Shown here: piece by piece, positions 39,001-48,000 of the stretch
Layout: each line of letters opens with the position of its first letter
How positions within the stretch are numbered: the first letter of the stretch is position 1
Assembly: GCA_903813345.2 (NCBI GenBank)
Contig: CAIIXF020000001.1
Coordinates: forward strand, 50,235,885-50,299,884
DNA length: 64,000 nt
Source of the DNA: Owenia fusiformis
Lineage: Eukaryota > Annelida > Polychaeta > Sabellida > Oweniidae
Direction: 5' to 3'
Translations under genes and position numbers: made by a program
The notes under the pieces: model-generated
The model's database searches: none
What the model was told of the DNA's origin: nothing
The model's input: only the letters and a program-made list of their open reading frames with translations

Positions 39001-42000
39001 CTGAGTTTGATATGTTTATGTGCCATCGACCTCACCTGTATAGATTTCCTATAATTTCTTAATGTAATATCTACCTTGCTGAAAGATAATAATTCTAATA
39101 AATCACTTGACTTTTTGACATTGCATGATAATAAGAAAAAAAGTTTGTGTTTATTATTGCAAATGGTGCTAAGCCTGGAGATACCCTCGTGAGCATCGCA
39201 GAAAAGTTGGAAAATATGCTGCCTTATAGTTTCATTCAATTTTACAGTAGCATGTATTTGAATGGAAGTGATTCATTAAAGGGGATGGGAATGTTAACTG
39301 CTGAATTAAAGGGGATGAGTAAGTAAGAGCTGAATTAAAGGGGATGGGAATATTAACTGTTGAATTAAAGGGGATGAGTATAAGTAAGAGCTGAATTAAA
39401 GGGGATGGGAATGTTAACTGCTGAATTAAAGGGGATGAGTAAGTAAGAGCTGAATTAAAGGGAATGGGAATGTTAACTGCTGAATTAAAGGGGATGAATA
39501 AGTAAGAGCTGAATTAAAGGGGATGGGAATGTTAACTGCTGAATTAAAGGGGATGAGTAAGTAAGAGCTGGATTAAAGGGGATGAGTAAGTTAGAGCTGA
39601 ATTAAAGGGGATGAGTAAGTAAGAGCTGAATTAAAGGGGTTGAGTGAGTAAGAGCTGAATTAAAAGGGGATGAGTAAGTTAGAGCTGAATTAAAGGGGAT
39701 GAGTCAGTAAGAGCTAAATTAAAGGGGATGAGTAAGAGCTGAATTAAAGGGGTTGAGTAAGTAAGAGCTGAATTAAAGGGGTTGAGAAAAAATATATTCT
39801 TCAAAAACTAACAACATCCTGAATGTTATAATGCGCGAGTGGGGCTTACTAGCAAACGAAAGACTTGTGATTTTCTCTCTTTTTTACCACAATGTGTGTG
39901 AGGGCATTATATAATATCATATTTGAGATAGATCAATTATTAGCGCAGATGGTTAAAGGAGATCATGTTTAGCACATAGCAATAGTATCATATTGTTATA
40001 TAACACACGTATTATATTCTATATGAAGACAAGACATGAACACTCTATTCTTTGGTATCCATTCATTTGTAATCTTAGTATGTAATATCTGACAAGATTT
40101 GTCCCTAAGACAATATACTATGCAGTTATTCTCTATACATATTATTACCTCTTGAGATAAAATTCATTATTGTCATTGTTTTTCCATATTACCACAATTT
40201 CAGGAGATGAACATCGAAAGAGATGCTAATTAGTTAGAGGTTTCAGATGATTAAGGACAAGTGTATGTGTTGATGCAAATTTATTTTGTGAAACATTTGG
40301 ATTAATGGATCATAAAGCCTGTAATGAAGTGCATGATTTTGGCTACTCTAACCAAACATCTTATGCCTCAGGCTCAGGTTCTTAAAAGATACCTTTATCT
40401 TCACTTTTTGAGTTTAAGAGAAGACTCTGAACTCACTGAGCCAACAAGAGCTTGTTGTCGAAAGAGGGATGATTTTCTATGCAATGGTCATTTCCTATGA
40501 AGTCATTGTTTCCCTAGTATTGACCAATGCCTTACTTTTGCTAACATATGAGTTGAAATAACCAGACTGTCTAATGATGAGAGAAATTCATATATATTTT
40601 CACTTTAATCCCCCAGTTTTCAGCAGTGGCTGTGAAGTTCAAATATCTAAGGCCAATACAGGGCCTCAGCATTCCAATTTCCAACAGTCATGCACTTTAG
40701 CAGCCACATACGTAATGGCCCGTGGCATATTTTAATATTCTGACTGCACGGTATAGTACCACAGTATCCAGCTATAGAGCAAATATGACTGCGACATAAA
40801 GCAGTAGGAAAATTAACAAGAGCACTGACTACAAAAATAACAACCAACCTGTAATGGAGCTCGCATATTGAGGTCTTCAGCATAAAAACACAGCACATCC
40901 CAAGGGGCGTAAATTTTCTGGTAAAACGTCATCTTTTTCTCTCCTTGCACAACATCCTGTAATGTAATTAAGTCTTTGTACATGAAGCTGAGACAGCACA
41001 CAAGCCACTGGGGAATGCTATATTTGATGAAATAGGCTCTGGCATATTGTTCTTAGTTGAACAGACATGTATGAGTTCATTATTCTGTGATATACAATAC
41101 ATGAATGATAATCAGTTTATATAGAAGTAGGCACTCATCCCTGCAAAGTGAATCCCTCAAGTTAATATAGAAAACTTTTTCATAAAAATGAACTCAGTTC
41201 GGCTCAGCAAAGTGAATTATGCAAGTTAAAATATAAAAAATAGTTTTTTTATAAAAAATGGCATCTTTGTTCACTCGGCTTCAGTCGGTCGAACGAGTTC
41301 GGATGAAAACACTGAAGACCAAGAGTGCGAAGATGAAAAAATGGCATAAACTCTATAATTGTTTTCCTAACACAATTTCATGAAAATGTACATGAATTGT
41401 TAATCTTAATAATACATGGTAGACATGCTTGCATGCGGGTGATCATTATATCATTCTGTATTTAGCTGACATTAATAAAATATGTAAATGAATCAATTAC
41501 ATTACTACTGATGCACGTTTATATTTCAACACCTTCGTGACATCATTATATGTATTTATTTTCTCAATCAAACAATCAATATTTGATTCTTTGATAATGA
41601 TGATTCAGTTTGAAGGAAATATCATAACTTGCTTTCACATTTAAATATTATAGAACATCAAAGATGTAAAAGAAATATTCTTTGTACAAGAAGATCTTGA
41701 AGAATTAATATTATAAAATTTAAGCAAACCTCCCCTGGCCAAATATTCTTTCAAAACCATGCAATTATTCACCATTTGACCACCTTTCATGTGATTTTGG
41801 GCCACAATTGTCAAATCTGATCCCCCTGGAATTTTATAAAAATGTAACCCCCTTTGGCAAAAGCTGGCTACAGCCACTCACTGTAATCAGACACACAACA
41901 TTAAATGTCAAACAAAAAGTAATAGAAACAATTGGACTGTAGTTGAGTAGAGAAGCAAGGTGTATCTCACAGACAGAAGTGTTTGAGAGGTTATGAATGT

Positions 42001-45000
42001 ACTCATTCATCATCATAAGGTATGCTAAGGCTCCCAGAAGTATTAATTTCCATATAAATCCAATATACTATGATCCAAATAAACCTTTGCTGTATAATGA
42101 ATTATCGCTTGGAGGTTCCATGTACAATTCATAAAAATTCATTGATTATAAAATATTTATGATGTTCTCACTGTACCAAAGTATTGATCTACATACAAGT
42201 ACTCACTCAGATATATTTACCATTTTAAAGTTTCATTTTCAATGGTTAAAACTGAATCAGAATTCAAAAGAGAAAAATATCAATAGAAAAAACATGTGCA
42301 AAGTCCTCAACATTTAGCTGAGGACTTTGAATTGTGAGAAGCACTTTCATTTATGTAATTCAATATATAGCTAGGCAAGGTGTGTCTGATTCCAGCCAAT
42401 CCGAGCACAGTATTGGATATAACTGCAGTGCATTATATAACCAATCAACGAATCCAAGGTCATTTGTTATGTGGTTGTCTAGGTGACAACTTAACTCTAC
42501 AGATTGAAATTGATTCTTTGCTAACTTGACCCTTGCAAAAAGTTTCATTAAAAATATGTTCTTTGGGTGATTTCATCTTCATTAAGTGACATGGTAAAAA
42601 TATTTTGCAATGTGTGAAAAGAATTTAAGCCTAAGACGCAATGCATTGTGGAATGACCATTCCTCTCACATTTCGTGCAAATTTTGGAAAACAACACCTT
42701 CAAATCATCTAATTCAGGTACACCATCATACCAAAGTGACATATGAGGAAGATATGTCAGATATCTGCATCAGATAACTATATATCATTTTATTAATTAT
42801 TTTGTTGTAACATGTAGTCCATGTAAGTTGTATCAGATGGAATAAAGTGTCTATTTTTCAATTAATCAACTTACTGGTGTTCCTAATGCAACATTCATCA
42901 TGTATGCATAATGAAACAATTTCTCCTTAAATGGGCAATGTTCCATATATGGCAAAGTTGATTACGAGATTAGTTGAGATGAAGGCAGGAGAATGGGTTT
43001 TTGCTTGCATATCTTAGCAACTTGCGAGACTTTGCCTCTAAATCATTCACAAAGTTCAGGTTATAGTAAAATTAATGCATTTCTCAAGTTTCACGACATA
43101 TTCATATTTATGTGTATAGTAAAAAAAGAAGTATAAACCAAACATTTCACTGCCTGAAGATCTGAAGATAATTAAGAAAATGATATCAAAACATCTTTTT
43201 TTTGAATATTGTTGGTCAATCAAAAGTATGAGGAGATTCTCCTGCCATACTATTATTCAGAAATGACCGAGGGGGCTTTAGGAAACGAGTCAATTAGAAA
43301 CACAATACCTTATAGTTCGAATGTCTGATACCTATAAGGCTTTCTTGAAATAATTAGATTGATACGGCACAATGAGCTTACAGTGTATCAAGATAAAACA
43401 GTCTCAGACATTTGTGATACGTATACGTGATATACATGTATGTTGTATGAACCTTAAAAATAAAAATCTAAACATGCACAACATTAGTCTTAACTCAATT
43501 TTTGTAAAAAAAACATTTTCTAAAGTCAAGCTCTTGCAAAAAAATTTCTTCTTTCTTCCAAGTACGTAAGGTATTGCTTAAAAACTGGGAGAGCATTGAA
43601 AGTTTGGTATGTACATATTGTACATATTGTACATATATGTACATATTGTAGTTTTATATCACTTTCTGATCAGCTAGTTAGCATCATTTTTACTAACCTC
43701 CTCAAGTTCAAGCCCAGCTCGTTGTAAATTAATAAGAAACTTTTTTCTCCAAGATTCTTTTTTCTCCTTGTCTGATTTGTCTTTTTGTCTCTTTCTAACA
43801 CCATCCTCGTCATCATTTGATTCTATTTTCTTTGCTACTTCAGCCACACATTCTTCATACACCAAAATAAAATCTGGAAATAAAATCAAAATAGACATAT
43901 TTTTTAGTTTAAATTGAATAATCTAAGATGCGAATTGAAGCTATTAGCCATTTTTCAATGTTACACAAAATCCCTTGACACTTTCATAAAGATTGATTAA
44001 CTTCAGAAATTGAGAACTTGAGAACAAATACAAGCAAAATTAATAAAGTATGAATGAAATGAAATAGCAGTTTTATGAAGAAAGATGACAGATGAAACAG
44101 CAATACCATTATTGGATTTGATTCTATCTTATCAAACAGATTAATATAAGCTCATTAGCGCATCCTACAGCCAATCAGTAATAATCACTAATAAGTCATA
44201 TTTCAGTATAGAATCAAACATTCCTTTTAACCAATACATTTGTATAAGTTATAATTGGGTTTCTTAGTAAGTCTCATTTGCAGAATCTTGTTAATTAAAG
44301 AAGCAATAAGTAAATCAATATATTTTTTAAATATTTTCAGAAAATTGTTTCTTTTAAACTCTCTGATTAAATCAAGGCTGTTAGAGTTTCTAGTAATAAT
44401 CAACTTCTCAGTCTTTGGTTCGAGCATTGCATTTCTGTCCAAAATGATTCACATGATGGTAAGGTGTGGGTAGGTCCATAGATTTCTTCTTAGAATTAAC
44501 ATTTCTTGTTAGAATTAACATCTTTCTTCACCTCAAGGGCTTTAATTCATGATAAGTTTAAGGTAAACGAACCCACTTTTAACATAAAAAGTACATGTAA
44601 TACAATATAAAATACACAATGGACTTAATAAAAATGACACATCTATTATACTCTGGTTTATAATCTGAAACCTGAAGAAGCCTTGTAGTCTATGAATTGA
44701 ACGTACAATGGGTGATAATATAAATGCATTAAGTAATATAATACAAGCACACTACTTTACTGACTTAACATGTAAAATAATTCAATTCCAGTGAGAGTTG
44801 TCATCTATGAGTTTCTATATTATTTCACGAGCAAGGGGAGATAAATGTTCTCTATTATGACCAATAATAAATGCCAACAGGGAATTGCCAACTTAAGTTT
44901 GTTAAAACCTCTCCACATTATACGTTGCAATAAGCAATTTCGTACAATTTTGCACAAATTGAAAAATATTTCCAACGCCTCTGCTTAATGTAAAATTCCA

Positions 45001-48000
45001 TTGACACGATGGCTTTCTAAAAGACAATTATCTCAATAGTTGTGCATATACAAGAATAGGCAGCAAGGATAGAGTGGAAAGATGTATCATAAATTAATCA
45101 ACAGTATAGTTCACCAAATAGAATGGAAGAAACGAGTCTTAATATTGTATTGTAATTCAGTTTCAAAATCCCGTGGGATTAACGTATGGATTGTCATGGC
45201 ATTTTTGGCTTAATAGAGAATGTTCTAGGAATTCCTCAAGAGCATCTCAATTGCTTATAGGGGTTTGGGGTGTTTTTTGTTTAACAAATATTGCCCTTTG
45301 TGCATTATCTTTAGAAAGACATAGAGATGATGAGCCAATACACATGCAGTATCATGGTATGTCTATGGGTATCTAAGTGTAGTCTAAACACAAAGGTACC
45401 TATGAACCGATAACTTTTTGCTATTGTACTTTTTACTTTGAACTCATTTGGCTTGCTCTGTTGATTGAACTCAGTATAACTTAAGCAGCACTACTAATGA
45501 TTCAAACCATTTTTAAATGTTACACCAGAAAAATATGCATATATAAATCCTGCAATTGAAGTTCATTTTTAATTATTCCAAAGTGAAACAAGTGCATTTT
45601 GTAGCCCCTGAACTTATCACTTACCAATAACAACAGGGTTCGATCTTAGCGGTAGCAAGGAGCAAATTTGCCACCTGATTTCACATTTTGCTCCAAAAAC
45701 TTCGTAGCCGGGAGCAAATTCTTGCTACCTCAAATTTACGCAATAGATCTCATGTATTTCAACCCTTCTATCGCATAGAATCAATGGAACTTACCACTCT
45801 CGATATTTTTTCATCGCAAAACCACAAATTGTTCTCAGACGACTCTTGAACGTAAAAAATGGTCGTTTCGTTCAGTGCAAAAAGGCGAGAAATAACCGGG
45901 GATTCATTATAAGACATGAATAGAATTTGAGGAGCAATTTGCTACCTGATAATGTTTTCTTGGAGCATTTTTGTTGCTACTTGAATATGGGAATTTGCTC
46001 CTTGTTTTGGTAGAAGGTAGCAAATCCTTGCTACTGGTAAAAAAAGTTAAGGTCAGACTCTGAACAAGTGTTATTGTATTTACACTTCTATGATCCACTT
46101 GGACAATTCAAGGCGATCAACATTATATAAATGTATTGAAATAAAAATCGAAAGATAAAGAATTCTTTATTGATGCAAATCCATGCATCTGAAATGCTAA
46201 TTTCATAGGTGTAAATGTAACCTTTCTCTCAAGGACCTTGTCCTGTGGGATAGATTACATATTACAGATGACTGGATGACATTTTCATCACATATCTCAG
46301 AGCTACTTGAGTATGCCGCAACTGTATTTTGGTGATCTGATTAACCAAAATTTCATAAGCTTCATATCACAAGAGAGATGGCCTCAAAATGAATAGATGA
46401 CTGGAATCAGCTTTATAAGAATACTAACTAAACATCAATCGCATCCATATTTGGTTCATAGAATAACTCACAGATTTCTAATACAAGAATTTATAAACTT
46501 TTCTCTTTGGACACCAGGCATATCTTAATTTTTCTTTTGGGACACCCTGCCTTGAATATTAATATATTGCAAACTGCACTTTAAGTATGAGAATGTACCT
46601 ACCTATTCTACGTTTGCCATCATTGAAGTAACAAGCTTTATCAGCAGTAGGGTCATAGCCTGTCTTCATATGTGAACCATCGTCAGTCATGCCTACCTGT
46701 AATACATACATAGAATTTAAAATATATTACTATCACTATAAACTGACATGCTTGAAGTGATCTACCATGCAAAGAAGCAAGAGGGCATTGCACCAATTTG
46801 AGATTTTGTAGTCTTCCTTCTAATTGAAAATTAGAAGATCTCAAAAAATTTCAAAGAATCTTGAAAATAATGAGAATTTTAAACCTACTTTTAATGCAAG
46901 CTCGGCAGAATACTGCAGTTGATATCATACGATGATTATTGCCTTCATCAATTTAATAATTTAAAGATGGATATCTTGTTCATTCGCCTGCTGGTATATT
47001 ACTTTTATTTTCTAAGGATAGAATATCTTGGAATAAAAATTAGATTCAGAAGGAGAAGGTACAATTTCAGGACAGCAATCTAGAAATTGGATGGAAATTG
47101 GCCAGATGCCAAAATGACCTGCTTGCCTGAAGTTGAATTTTATTTTGTTTTATAAAGCTGTTTTGCTGTTTGTGAATAGGATTTGAGCACTGGGACATAA
47201 TGCTTTGTTTGTACTGTATACACGGTGTTATAGCATGACAGATACGACAAGGCAATTGGCCAAATTTTGCGGTAACGATAACAAAAAATGGCGGACGGGA
47301 AAGACAGCATGTCCTCTTTTTCGCCTGTAGGCAAGATTCACAGGTAAGTTTTCCTTTTCAACTAGTTCCATTCGGTGATGCATATGTGAATGGTTATAAA
47401 GATTGAGTTAAATCTGTCGTGTGGTCTACAAGAAGCAGAATATAAGCTGTAAACCTACCCGGCTGAGATTTCGAAGTTCATAATTTTTAGTCCTTTTTTG
47501 TGTTTTCTCAGTATATGTGCCTCAGAGCCACTCACAATACTAACTGTACGTAAACTGTGTATAAACAAGCCATAAAATGACAAATGCAGAACGGAAATGT
47601 GGTGAATATTGTAGATAATAAGGTTTCAATCGCAAGGTCGTTAGACAGATACGTATGTATTGCATGATTTTTTATGGACAGCAACGCATTGTATTAGTTT
47701 TACATTAGAGGTTAGCGGACGGTTACATGCAAGTTCCTGTCAAGTCATAATAGCGGGCAAAATAGTGAAATATTGGACCTTGGGCCTGCGGCCCTTGGTC
47801 CAATATTTCACTATATTGCCCTTTGAAATTTCGTTATTACTATTATTACCACCGTTAATGCCCAGGGTTGAAATAGTAAATTTGAACTAGAAAATCTTAA
47901 GCACTGAACGATATCACTTTTCCCGGGAAGCATAGCCGGGCGGATAATGTCATTATTGCCCGACTAAAGTCATTAACGCCCGACACAATATTGCTCACGT

